In this document: positions 12,202-26,100 of the stretch, piece by piece
Numbering within the stretch: position 1 is the stretch's first letter
Layout of the letters: every line of letters starts with the position of its first letter
NCBI RefSeq assembly: GCF_012273895.1
Contig: NC_052122.1
Span: 10,850,001 to 10,914,000, forward strand
Length of the DNA: 64,000 nt
From: Zerene cesonia
Lineage: Eukaryota > Arthropoda > Insecta > Lepidoptera > Pieridae
Reading direction: 5' to 3'
Program-made: the position numbers and the translations under genes
The notes under the pieces: model-generated
Seen by the model: only the letters and a program-made list of their open reading frames with translations
The model's database searches: none
What the model was told of the DNA's origin: nothing

Positions 12202-13898
12202 CAACAACAAAACGATCACGTCGTGTTAGTAATAGTTTAATATGTATTCATTTTTATACATTTTGTAATAACTCTTACAAGTAATCGACAACAAATAATA
12301 TGAAGTGTTCCATAAATAGAAAAATACAATAGACTAACATAGACATATTTAGGGTGTATAAGCGATAAAGCAAAAAGTATTTTTTCCCATTTAATTAATA
12401 CGGAATTCTACAAGAGCTACGTAAATTATCTTGCTCTTTTATAATGTTTTGAAAAGGGAAAGCATGATTCATTTTATATAAATATGAATGCACGAATATG
12501 ATACAGTCGAGGAGTAAATACAGTGGTTTATTAACAACATTCCATAGGCAGCTTCTAAATGCTTAGCTGGCGTGATAAAGGTAGCGCATTGATGGACCAC
12601 ATAAGATATTAAATAATAAATACTATAGAGGATATTTTTACGAATATTATGTGATATTTAAACGTTAATTGTTATGTTCATTTTATAGTTTACGCGTTTA
12701 CAAGAAAAAATTTAATCACACATATCATTTTAGCAGCCATGAAATAACAAAAATATACACCGGATATATCATTTACTAACATACAAAGCCTACAGAATTA
12801 TGGTAGAATAATTAATATACAACGTCATAATATATACACTAATTATAGGTTTAGAGTAAATTGCTAAGTGATAGTCAGGAGTCTAGCGGTTGGCCCAATG
12901 TTTTGTTTAGTTCAAATCTTCAGTACCTGCAGTTTGCATGAAATGTTCTATAAAACCTAAGTATATTTTACATAGCGGCAATACAAGAATAGCAATGGCC
13001 TTGTATTGATAATTGCTAATATACCAATAGAACTATGTAGACAATTATTCTAAAAAATAATATATTAAACTACCAATAGGAAATAACGCAATTATATTAT
13101 CAATCTTATTGGTTGAAATTAACTGGTGACTTGCAAGGACTTTTGGGTTAATTCTCATACAGCCTTATACACTTGTGAAAAATAACGATAACACCACAAT
13201 AATAATAATTAAATAGGCATAATATAGGTATATATTATTCATTTATTTGAGTGTTCATACAACACAAGGAATTGAGATTTATTTAATGAAATGTTTATGA
13301 ATATGTTATTATGGGATGAAATGTTATACAAATAAAATAATATTGTTGTATGAAATTTTTCTTTTATTTATTTTACCTTATCTTTCTTTTATTTATATAG
13401 GTTTATCAGAAATATAATATTGAACATAAGTAATAATATAAAAGCATACAAGTAACTCATATAAATTGACTCAAATTTAGTCTTCTAAGTAAATTTCTGC
13501 TTGCTTGTTATTATCTCTTTTATTATTTGAAGAGAATCAATGAAGGTAACACACATAATAAAGTGACATTACATTTATCAGCAGTGCCATTTTCCCTTTT
13601 CCCAACCAGAAGAGATAACGTTAATAAATGACAAATAACGCTGGGGGACTTTTTTGGACCCACATAAATTATATAGTTCAGATTACCTGGACATGGCGGT
13701 AACCAAGGGTATTTCATACGACCTCCTATGATGACGATATTTAATAAATCGCGCGCGTTGTGTGTTGTCACCACAAAGCATATTACATACCTCTCTTATT
13801 CAGCGGTGGAATCCCACTTTCCCAACTCCACAATCATCTTAGCAAAGATACATTTTGTTAACTATAGTGATGGCAATATTTATATTGTTTCTATTACT

Positions 13899-14084
13899 AT
13901 TAGTATAAAACAAAGTCGCTTTCTCTGTCTTTCCCTATGTTCGCTTACATCTTTAAAACTACGCAACGGATTTTGACGGGGTTTTTTTTAATAGATTGAG
14001 TGATTCAAGAGGAAGGTTTACATTATGTATAATAATAACACTTTTACGAATTTAACGCGTGCAAAGCTGCAGGCAAAAGTTAGT
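13899..14084 (+). mobile_element. Family F4 retroposon copy
   Basis: Shares 'agtataaaacaaagtcgctt' and 'tctctgtct', a 'ttttttttaatagat' segment, 'gattcaagaggaag' and a final 'gcaaaagttagt' with the copy at 53617-53840. Two copies in the same order and orientation establish it as one repeat family. Confidence 0.7.
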
Positions 14085-16606
14085 TAACTATAATGAGCGA
14101 GCAGATGAGCTCATAACCGACAGGTTTTGCTATAAATAAGTGCCGGTGCCAAAGTTCACCTCAATTCGATAAGATAAATAAAACTTAAATAACTTTTTAA
14201 TATTTTATTGACGACACATAAAATCTAACTTCTTTTCAAGAGTAATCATCTTATACTTATGTATAAATAACAAAAGTGTACAATATTCTAAATCATGACT
14301 AAGAAAACAAGTTAACAATGGACGAAATATATTTTCAAATAAACTTATGCATAATAGGGTAGAAAAAGTATTAGACAAAAAAAACAGATAATTGTCACAC
14401 TGTTTAAACAAAAAGCTTGTTAAATTGTTCCGGTGCAAACAATAATACAACTTCAAACAAATAATAAAGGGTTGAAAGTACTCCCAAGCTGCAGAATATT
14501 CGTAAATATAATTTTAATTATAATTTATAACATCAATGACACCAAATATTGTATTAATATATTTCTATTACATCCCAAATGTCGAGTGCGAGTTTAATTC
14601 ATTCCTGAAGCTTGAATAAATGTGTTTTATAAAAAGTTTGCTCATTTATCTCTTTAGAAAAATAACCTCATAGTAATTTGCATTAGAACAGTTGTCTGAT
14701 CTTTTACAATCAAAAACAACACCTACATGTATGTAATGGTGAAGACATTAATTTCTCATTCGATATTGTTCCAACTCGCACTCTTGTATCAAACAACACA
14801 CAAAGAATAACAGTATAGATGCATTAGAATTTAAGCGAAACTTCAAACATTTATGCTAAATTATTTCTCTAACATTAAATATATCGACACCAAAGATTTA
14901 AATGTATTATTCTATACGAATTATGATTGAGATGCAAGTTTTCACTATAGTAGTGTGACAATCTTCAAACCCGACTAAACACTCTATTGTTTAAAATGTA
15001 CCTTAACTTACCGTGATGTTGGTGACACTATCCTCTTAATATAGAAACGATTTTAGCAAAAAACACTAATCAAATCGATAACTATATTACAAACCTTAAA
15101 CATACATCAAAGATAATATATTTCTTAGTTACATACACTTATTGTTACGAAATATAATTATGAGTTTATACAAGTTTCCAATAAATATAGGTTTGGAAAC
15201 GCAGTTAATCATATGTATTATAACAATTACAAGAGAATAGTTTATGAAATTTGGAGCGACCTACGTGCGTGTCTTAGGAACCTTAAAACAGTTGACTAAA
15301 ATTGCACGGAACTATATATAACCAATAATTGGGCAGACTGGCCCTACCAAATGTACATTGCTAACTTCACTTCGCTCACGTATAATGTCCCAGCCTACCC
15401 AACAGTCACAGAGTTTGGTTCACATTTGCGATTTTAGTCACCAACCACCCAGCCGATTTTCTATTAACAAACTGATAAGAGATCTTAACATCACTTCCTA
15501 CACTACTGCGTAGTGTTAAAAATCAGCACGCACGTCGCTCGAATCGAAATCGCACTTATAATTTAATACATACAATTTTAAATCTAATTAATTGAAAGGA
15601 ATATATCGTCTAATCTCAAAAGATGTTCACAAAGAAGAATTGACATTTAAATACTTAGTGAGAGAAGCGATTCAACTCATTACATTATTCCTAAATACCA
15701 ATGGATGCGCCGAACTATATACACAACACCTATATAACAGTGTAGTAAAGTATTCCAAGATAACGGCTCATCATAATTGTTAAGTCTAAGTAATTATTCT
15801 ACCGTAAAATTATGGTCTGCTGGGACAAATCTTACCCAGAGACTAAAGAGTTCGGCGCATCGCTATACAATCTATGTTATGTGATAGAATCTAAAATGGT
15901 CAAACCATTCAAGAAAATATGGCAAACCTATTTAATATTTAGTATTTACATATAATAATTTTCAAGTTCTATTAATCAGTATTATACATTTTCATCAAAT
16001 GTTAAACATTAATTGATAATAACGATCCTGCGTTATTATTACTCTTAAATGCCCACAACATCAGCACATGGTTTGTATCTGGAAAATATTGTTTATTTGA
16101 GCGAGAATTGCTTTCAATGTTTCATCTTTGGCAACCGGAGGCTAATTTTCTATCTCGCTTTATAACCCACAAAGAATCTAAGTTTGTCGAGACGTCTCTA
16201 TAAATTTTTATATTATACACATTAAATGTACATAAAATTTTAAACAATTTAAAATCCCATTATACCCCTTAATTTTATTTTTGCTTTATAACACATACTT
16301 TCCTATATTTTTAAGGCAAGCTGCATTTTTAATTTGTGACTTTGATTGACTTATATTTCAAATAAATCTGTCCTAAAAATTGTAATATTTTAATCGCGTT
16401 TAAATTCACCAGTGTTTCAATTCAATCGTAAACTAAAAGAATTGTTTATCCAATTAGCCCTCTAATTTTGAATCAATTGTTATCATAAACATTAGATCAA
16501 TTATACTTCAACAAAGAGAGCGAAAATCCTTTAAGAAGCTTATGCCAAGCGGAAAATATATAATACAGATCGAAGCACAAGCTTACAACTAATCATATAT
16601 TAACTT

Positions 16607-16612
16607 TTTATT
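16607..16612 (-). promoter_or_regulatory. Candidate polyadenylation signal of ZER1
   Basis: On the minus strand this reads AATAAA, about 350 bases past the ZER1 stop at 16962, and is followed by a GT-rich stretch (gttgtaagcttgtgcttcg). Other weaker candidates lie further downstream. Confidence 0.35.
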
Positions 16613-16961
16613 AAATAGAATTAACACTAAACACGCTGCAGTTAGAGCGTCCAAATGTCTATAAATAACAGCCAGTGAAAGCAATGTTGGCCAACGTGTG
16701 CCACCATTGGCCGAGCACTCCACGAACACTATTGTACTCCGATCACAACACCAACACTATTGTTCACTGCACTGCGCACAGCACTTAACGGTGGCCGACA
16801 TTGGCCGACGCTGGGCCACGCTGGCCAGTCTACGGGAAATCGAACAGCACTCGCAACGCGGCGACGATCACCACCACGTTATTGGCGAGTTCTTGGAGCC
16901 ATTCGTCAATTATGGGCTATTCCCGTATTTGAGGGCTGACGCCCTCAATGAACTCCTCTAG

Positions 16962-17134
16962 TTAGTTGTCCGGACTCTCGGCTTGTGGAGGGTTCTCGCG
17001 GGTGAAGCGCGAGCAGTTGTTGATCACGATCACGGCCAGCTCCTTGATGGTGCCGTATGGCCTGCGGTGACGCAGCAGCTCGTGCAGCAGCTTCAGCCCG
17101 CCCTCGGCTTCCACCAGGTTGCAGTACTTCTCCG
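16962..17134 (-). CDS. ZER1: ZER1 exon 8, C-terminus
   Basis: Residues 719-775: EKYCNLVEAEGGLKLLHELL, then IKELAVIVINNCSRFTREN and a TAA stop at 16964-16962. Matches the end of vertebrate ZER1 (KYCPLL...EGGMPLL...NFKEEN). Acceptor acattccag. Confidence 0.95.
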
Positions 17135-20100
17135 CTGGAATGTACAGTGCGTGTGAATTGGTTTCCATTTGTGAATTACCCATTTGTTATACGGTTTGTA
17201 AAGTAAGGGTGTGCAAATTTCTTTGATGAACTATTTCATGAAATGTTATGAATGTACTAATAATTAATTCAAATATGTAATAACAACATTTTCAGGTCAA
17301 TTTAACAAGTAAAAACAGTGTGAATATAATAATGAAAAATGCAATTTTTAAAAATAAGAAAGAACATAAATACAATAATAATAAGAAGAAAAGTAACACA
17401 GTGCGCTCATCCGCATTTTATGGTCTGTACTGGACTAGGTTGGCACGTTGTACAGTAAAAAAATTCGTTCAGTTTTCGGCATAAGAAAACTGCCAGCTGG
17501 AGCCAGGCTGACCCGTCGCGGTACTCACGGTAGACGCTGGTGAGGTTGGCGAGCGCCCACACCGCCCAGTGCTGGCACTGCGGCGTGTGGTACGCGTGCA
17601 GCAGCGTCAGGATCGGCTGGAAGCTGCGGTAGTTGATGTTCCGCTCGGCGCGCCGGTCCCAGCGCTGCACCGCGGCCGCCACGCGCTCCAGCACCGCCTC
17701 GCGCGCCGGCTCCGCCACCGTCCACGCGTCCGGCCCGTCCGACGCGATGTGCGCCAGCACGCCCGCCGCGTTGTAGCTCACCTGCCGCACAGCGCACCAC
17801 GCGATTCACATATGTGCTTTATTTTACATACATATCTGTGTGTTTGTTGTATGTCGTCATCGGCAATGGAGCTGGTGGGTCGCCTGATGGTAAGCGCTAC
17901 CACCACCCATGAACATTTGGAGGCGTAAGGTCGATTGCAGACCTTAACGCCTCTATAAATGGATTGCCGATGTCCAATTGGAGGGATGAAGAAAGGATTG
18001 TCGAGAGGAATAAAGGAAAGGACTGGGAAGGGTAAGGAAAAGGATTTGGACCTCCGGCTCACCCACTCACCGAACGAAGCACAGCAGTATGCTATTTCAC
18101 ACCGGTTTTCTGTGGGGGTTTGGTTACCCTAGGATATATATAGTCATATTTTTTTTGGGATCGAAGGATCGTAAGCGATTTATGGAAAGGGACCCCCCCC
18201 TCTTTCCCTAAATATGTATGATTTGTGTAAAAGGGATCGCGTTCGGAAAAAATTAAGATATAATGGCCAAAGCATCGAAGGCTAACGCTATATGGATAGA
18301 ATGGTAAGTATACAATAATTTAATAGTTTAATTTTTAATTTTTGATTCCAATTGAAATTTTGTGGAGTCAAATGAATGTTTCTTTCTTTAATTTATTCTA
18401 ATACAAATTTCAGGAACCAAAAGAATCCTGACACCTTCGATCATCTGAATTGAGAATGCAAAGCAATTTTATCATAATTGATTCTAAAAAAAATAAATAG
18501 TTTAGTTGAAGTAAAACGCAGTGAAGAAAAATAGTTTTTTTTTTATACATTGTAACCATAGAATTAAAAGCAGACCACTTTTTAGCGAATGTACAAGCCA
18601 ACTCCGATGTAAAAAGATGGAATATTTTAAATTTCCGCAGCACCCAAAGTTTGCATTTTCTTGCACTTTGGTTAGGTTGAGAAGTACATATAGCCTTAAA
18701 ATGTGTTAATTAGGTCGAGATATTATTATTTATTCAAAAATATTTTTGGTATCTATCTCTCTCTCTCTCTCTCATAGAAAGCAAGCCAGTTATTTCCGTT
18801 CCATCTTTCTATTTCGCATGGAAAACTTACAATTCCTTCGCTGATCCAATCACAACACCTCGCAAGTTTTTTTATCATACCTCGATCCCATCGCTGGCGG
18901 AGTCCAACAGCTCATAGAAGACGGAGAGGAACAGCGTGTCCATCAACTGGGGCCGCAGGTGCGGCACCTCGGCCACGTTGCCGAGCAGCCCCATCATGTT
19001 GCGGAGTAGTTCGTCTTTGTCCGGGAAGCACTGGAAATGCGTGGTTTTTAAGTCACCTTTGTTATGTTGTATGGAGCAATTGAAGGACTTGCTGATGATG
19101 CAACATATTTTGAAGTTTACTTTATATTTTGTTATTTAGTGCTAAACAAACTAAAGAAAATACACAGAAGTTATGAAATCACCCATTAGTATAATATGAA
19201 AATATCGCCCATTGTAGTGGTTAAGGCTACTTCAGGAATATTTTTTCGAAGTACAAAGTTGGGCAGAAAACTTCGTATGCTGATACACTAGAAGCGTTAC
19301 TGTTTTTAGGCCCATATGATTATTAGTTAATACTACTACAACTAATCCTGTCACCTATGCATCGTGACATTTAAAACTTAAACTTATACATTTATTTATT
19401 TGATTAGACTTCTTCTAGAAGTACTTAGAATTGTGATAACATAGTTTCACCATTTACCAAACTACCGTACGTACATTACCACAGTGAACTGGTGCTCACC
19501 ATGATAATGTAGGACTACTACATCTAAGAACATACGCGAGTAAAAAGAAAATGCTTCATACCATGATACAGGATTCATCACATGAGGGATTACTTGATAT
19601 TCTTATCCATTAACTAAATAACTAATAGCTATAGTAATAGAACATTCGATACAAATCCTCCAACATTCTACATTCTATACAATTCATTGTGTTAGATTTG
19701 TTCATGAGGTGTTTAATACCGAGGTGGTCCGATACTTGTGTCACAAACTAAGCTGCTGTTGAACCCAACACGAAATATTAATGTCCAAAAGCATATTGTT
19801 CTACTGAATCTCACCTTCAAGCACGTGAGGAAATATTCCATTCCGCGATTGTCCAAGAACCGCTGGCAGTTCTGCGGCGTTTCGTCCGTCACATTCCACA
19901 TCGTGGACCAAGCGACCTCCATGACGTCATCGCACACGCGACGGTTGAGGCGCTCGGATATCACGTTCAGCATTTTCTGGAACAATACAACGTGATTCCA
20001 TATATATTTCGAATAGATAACTTACTCAAGTGGGATTTGGGAAACGTCATACATATATGTACCCTGCTCAAACGTGACGCACTGTTCTGTTCATATTGGG

Positions 20101-23100
20101 GACCTGAACTAATAGGTCACTTATGATAGGAAGGGAAAATTTGTTTTCAAACAAAAATTTCATATTATTCCTATAATATGCTACATATTAATCCTTAACG
20201 AGTAGTATACTAAATAAAACTTAAATATCCACACAGAATCATCCAGCGTCGTAGTGCAAAGTCTGTTATACATTGGATTTATCATAAAATTATTAAATTG
20301 TTTATTACCATGCAAAGACTAAATTTTCACGACCTTAATTAGGGAATGGTGCATACATACGTGTTGCCAGTATTACAGATGTGATCTGGGTCGGAACTGG
20401 TACCGCGTTAGCTTTAAAATCAATTCCGAAATTAAATTTCATCAGGACAAAAAAGGGACAATGTGGTTCATTATTACATTGAGTTGATTCCAAAAAAACT
20501 GTTTCGGTATTATGATATGAATATTTATTTTAAGAAAAGAGAAAGAATTCCGTTCTTTCTCTATACAATATCTAATAAGTTATTAAAAAAATAATAATTT
20601 ATTAAAGGTATTTTAGTTTGAGATGCACTGATTAGTGATTTTGGATTCGATTTCACCTGTACAGAACTGGATGACCAAACATCTAGTTCGGTACAGGTTA
20701 TGATTATAATGATTCAGTGCGCCATTCAATTGTACGCCGCTGAAATATCATCAAACATATTCGCTGCGTGTTGTTACTTACTCAAGCAAACATTCCATTA
20801 AAATAAATCTTTGTGTATTTTTCTGGTTTGAATCAATTGGTGCTTTTAATGAAGTTAAATAACAAGCAGTTACAGTGTGTTTTTCTATATTGAATAAAAT
20901 CTAAACTAATGAAATCAAAACAATCGAACCGAAAATGTTCGGTCCTAAAACCGACTACTTCGGCCGACTATAAATAGTGAAAAAGTTACCGATTACCAAT
21001 TATATCAAATCAATCAGCAAGCAGTGTTGGCTTCAGTGATGAGAACCTCGGACTTCAAAATCGATAAGTCGGGGTTCGAGACCCACCCGGTACCTCGAAC
21101 CCCGACGTAGCGTGCAGGAATTAAAGTGATTTTTCAATTTATTTGCTTAAAACGGTGAAGATCGTATGGAAACCGGCATGGTCAGAATCAAATGTCGACA
21201 CACTTGTGACATCTGGCACCCCGCACTTGGCCAGCGTGGTGGATTATGGCCTTGAGGTCTGTGTCGCAGCAGTGGAACATATATATATATATATATATAT
21301 ATGGGCTGATGAGGATGATGATGATTATGATTATGATGATGATGATGATGATGATCAAATCAATAAACAGCGCATCTTTGATTTAAATCTTGGAATAACT
21401 CGCTATCTCTAATAATGTGTATGCTTTTTATATAGGCTGGAAAATTTATAACGTCATAATGTAAAACCACTTATAACGCGAGCACCTACATAGTTAGTAC
21501 AGTGCCAGCTGTTTAAATTTGTGTATTAATAAAAAACCGCAAGTATGGTCCGTAAGGATAGTGAAAGTGCGAATCGGACTAAGGGTTAAGGGTCCTGATT
21601 AAGAGTTCCGTATAAATTAACTCAAAAGCAACAACAACATGTAAAAACATTGGTCATCCTTGGTTTTTACTATTTGCTGCTATAACGACAACAGAAAGTA
21701 ATAACTTTTGAGGGGTCTACAAGAGCTTAAATGCATTCTGCATTATTTTGTATCCTCAACGAATCATCGGTTCTTTCGGTACTCAGGGCCGCACGCACAC
21801 ATACACATTTCGCGTACATGTATTATTCTCCGAAATAAGTAGCTGTATGTTTTGAAATTACAAGCTTTATGTTTTGAAATTAGAAGCTTTATGTTTTGAA
21901 ATTAGAAGCTTTATGTTATGAAATTAGAAGCTTTATGAAGAGTAAGGAAGATACCCAAATCGACCGTATGTAACAGATATTTTTAACGTTTCTTTGCGGT
22001 TAACTTCGTCGATTATAGACCGATTTTAATTTTGCTGGAAAAGAGATATTTATTTATAGAGGCACTATGATACACACGCTAAGAAAATCAAGATCAGAAC
22101 GTCTATCTGTTTGTTTATTTATTTCTTTAAGTATCTCTGAAGTAAAACTGATGATGGATCCCAAAACACCAACGAGGACATTTTTCAACCATTTACGGCT
22201 CGTGTACATTGTGTCCAGGCTTAATGAATGACGATAACTTTAAATCTAGATGGGTTTTGACTGTCATTATGGGTCTGTTGATGAAAACCTAACTCCTAAC
22301 TCCTAAACGGTTTACAGAAGTAGGTAACTTGTGATTGTGCTTGATAAATTTGTGCTGATGAGATCTTTTCATACATTTGAGTTGTGACTGTCATGGTCCA
22401 CAAGCCAGTTACAAATTATGTCAATGGTTTCACATTTCCATTCGATCCGTTGGTAGATTGTAGCATGGGAGGTGTAGGTTAATAAAGAAAAACACTACCT
22501 AGAAAAATAAAACATATTCGTTTTCTATATAGTATATAGAAATTCGGGGTGAAGGGGTAGCATATTACTATCATGTTTCGTAATGTGAGTAAGGGATGGC
22601 CCGTCTGCTCGTTCGCTTGCTCTGTATTAAAATATTCCACTTTCCGACTTCATCAAAGGTTATGCGTTTGGGTCGTCAACTTTAAGGTGAGGAGCATTAA
22701 GGTCGTAATGAACGGTTTTTTTCTCTGAAGGTTGTGTAGTCCTACACCTTCTGCTGCACGTTAATACGTGCACAGTTAAATTTATTATCTGGATCGGATA
22801 CGGATGAGAGGCATGGCTAGGCAAGGGCATGGCTAGGCAAGGGCATGGCTAGGCAAGGGCATGGCTGGAATATATCCCAGCTGCACAAACTGGTACGGCT
22901 GGTATTGAATGATTTCAAAGAATTCAAAATTACAAGGATATATTATACTCTCGGCCTCACATTATCTAAGAAAGAAAAATTTACTTATCGATAATTCTAG
23001 TTTTTATTTATTCAAACTGCCTAGAAAACTTAAATACGTTATATTATTTTTCGAAAACTGCTTTATTGTTAAAAAATCATTATCAACATTCCCGCTCTCT

Positions 23101-26100
23101 TGTGATAATTTCATACAGATTTATGTATCATAATAAATTTAAGTATATTTACAGCAAAAAAAAAAACTTATTGATACTGTTTCCTCAAAACCTCATTCAA
23201 TCAGAGGAAAAAAAATTTGCCTTAGCTTTCAAGATTCGTTCGCAAAATAATAAACAAAAAATAACAAACAATTAAGTGGACATTCGCTATAACCTTAAAA
23301 TATACATTATCCTCGAACAATCGCATAGCAAGTCAACGCGTTGTATTGTATTTCATAGATTGGCATATTATTACAATATACGCGCGAAAAATCTATGAAG
23401 AGATTTAAATTTCTACTTTATACGGTCTCTAATAAAAAGTCATGGGTAGGATTCTAGTTTCGTTTCACTATTTCTAAGTTAATATGCCCAGTTTACTAGA
23501 AGATATAAAATCCCTCTGTTTATTTGTTCATAAAGGCCAATCGAAGGAGATAAAACAATTACACCATCGCAAAGGCTTTAGGAATTCCGATAACTTCGCA
23601 GATTATAAAATGGACATCGCAAAAACATGTTCTAAATACAATGAATTATTTATATTAATAATAGGAATTCGCAAACAATCAACACATTCTTGGATGATAA
23701 GTTACCACCTGCGACTTTGTCCATTTATAAAACTTTTAAGATTGCTAGCTGTAGACCGCCCCTTCGTTCGCGTGGTAACCTTTATGCTAAACCAGATTTT
23801 AATATATCAATCACTATTCCAAATTGCACATAGCGGATGCGTATTAGGTGTGATTCAGTAGTTTTGGCATGATTGAGAAACAAACATACATACAACTATG
23901 TTTTCATCTTCCTTTATCTAGTATTGGTATAGTTTCTTTTGTGACCCCATAATTTATTTAACATACAATATGGAACATATAATAACGTGCTATGGTATTT
24001 AATGCTAATGCTATTTTTAAATTAAAGTCACGTGAAAATCGATACAGTCATTTTAGGAGACATCCATAGACATGCAGACGATTTTTTATCCACAGACAAA
24101 ATTACATTTTTTTTTGTGTATAAATTCTGTCATTTTACATTGCAAACAGATACGCAAACTTAATTATTAATAACGGTCACATTCGTACACCTACACTTTT
24201 ATAAGATACTAGATTTTCGCCCCGGCTTCGCTTGCGACATTGTGTACAATGTCCCATCTCAGTCAGTGAGATGCATCTTTCTAAGTATGAAAGATTTTTT
24301 GAAAACAGTCCAGCAGTTTTTGTATGAAAACATTACAAATATACATACATAGATTGCATCAGTGAAACGAAACTTTCATATGAAAACAGTGGGAGGCTCA
24401 TATCCTTTTCCTCACCCTTCCCAGTGCTTTCCTTTATTCCTCTCGTGAATCCTTTCTTCTCGAATACTATTTTTTCATTCATAAAAACATTTCGATTTAT
24501 AATATAACTTGGACTAGATTAAACCCAGAAAATTATTCGCACGGTTTTAGTGTTATATTTCGCAAAGCTTAGAAAATAAATAGCATGGTAAATTACAATT
24601 GCAATGCAATGAATACTCGCTGAGATGTTAACATCTGCATAGTCATATAAAACTTACAACAAACATATAAACTTTGGAGTAAACAATACCTAGTATTAAA
24701 TCTTCAAATATAACAAAATTTTCTTCAATGCACTTATTGACGGAAACATATATTTTTAGGTCAAAAAAAACATATACAATTTAATCAAATATATAAATAT
24801 AAGAGAGAGGGATACACGTTTATTTTATTTAAAGATCAAATATAATTCAAACATACATCAGTAAGTCATCAGTATAATTGAACTGAGAAGAAAATTTTAC
24901 ATATTTATAACTTGGTAGGGATAGGACCTATCAGATATCTATCAAATGAGTGTCCATGTTAATATATTTTTGATATCTCGATTCAGTGAAACGAAATTTA
25001 TGGAAGAAGAATCAATAAAGCAGTTGTCGAAAACATTTTTTTATAACAATTATGTATATATTTTGCATTGTATTACATAAATGTATAATACGTGTTTCAA
25101 TTTAATGTTAGATTACGCTAGCGACTATAAATTGCGTAATTGTTCACTCATATGCATTTTGCCATTTTGTTGAGTATTTACCTTCTGTATAGTCACAGGT
25201 TCTAGTTGTGGAGAATCCGCCTAGTGTGTAGTTAGATCGATTGTTCGTTTGTATGTAAAATGTATTCATATTGCATTAACATAATAATAAACGTCGTATG
25301 TGAATTGTGATTATGTAATAATATTAAGAGTGCAGGATTTTCAGGAAGTTCCTGTCAATTTATTAACTACAAACTAACTACCACAGTTGCTTGGCCAAAA
25401 GGCCGTAAATTTGGTATATTTCCACAGAACTTCGAATTATAACGAACTAGCTGCGCCCCTGCGGTTTCACCCGCGTAAGTCCGATTCCCGTAGGAATATC
25501 GAGATAAAAAGTTGCCTATATGTTATTCCACTTGCCCAGATGTCTACGTACCAAATTTCATTCCAATCGGTTCAGTAATAGTAATAAACACACACACATC
25601 CTTATAAACTTTCGCATTTATAATATTAGTAGGATAGGATATGAAGTAGAATAGGATAGAATAGGATAGGATTACTTTAAATGGTAGCAATTTAAAATAG
25701 TTGCACCTTTGCTGACTGGGATTCCTTGCTATTATTACTGTTTTTACGTTTTGTGTTAGATGGATAAGATACGTTATTTTTAGATATGGTGGCAAATTAA
25801 ATAATTTTTATTTCTATCCCATTAATAGTATTATTTTCTTATTTCATGCGTGTATAACTTGTACGACAAATTGGTAAGAAATATAAAAATTATGACTGTA
25901 AATTTAAGGATTAACATACAACTTATGGATACGTCCGAAGAGATGTGAGTTTCTCTAGCCGTTAGATCCATTATACGAAATTTATAAGAAGCCATCACTG
26001 ACATCACTTGGATCACACGTACACAGCGTAACAGAATTCCAATGCACCATCCATCAATTCCTAAATAAATCGCAGGAGAGCCTACTCAAACTCAAACATT

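Larger units (their letters stand above)
12021..16961. other. Region between convergent genes (3' UTRs and intergenic)
   Basis: Lies between the stop codons of GS (plus) and ZER1 (minus), so it must hold both 3' UTRs. It is very AT-rich and contains one F4 retroposon (13899-14084). Short open frames here look like chance. The stretch 16698-16961 is open on the plus strand only as a run past the ZER1 stop and shows no family I know. Confidence 0.7.

Noticed and set aside
17525..17928. Open frames of 94 and 119 codons over ZER1 exon 7
   Set aside because: Alanine/arginine-rich translations with no domain; they shadow the ARM exon, whose frame matches vertebrate ZER1.
21024..21100. Possible tRNA gene (A- and B-box-like motifs)
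   Set aside because: No intact cloverleaf could be drawn, and the motif is followed by a typical SINE body and tail.
23484..23861. 125-codon plus-strand ORF in ZER1 intron 4
   Set aside because: Its end lies in a retroposon fragment (23740-23905), and the translation shows no known domain.
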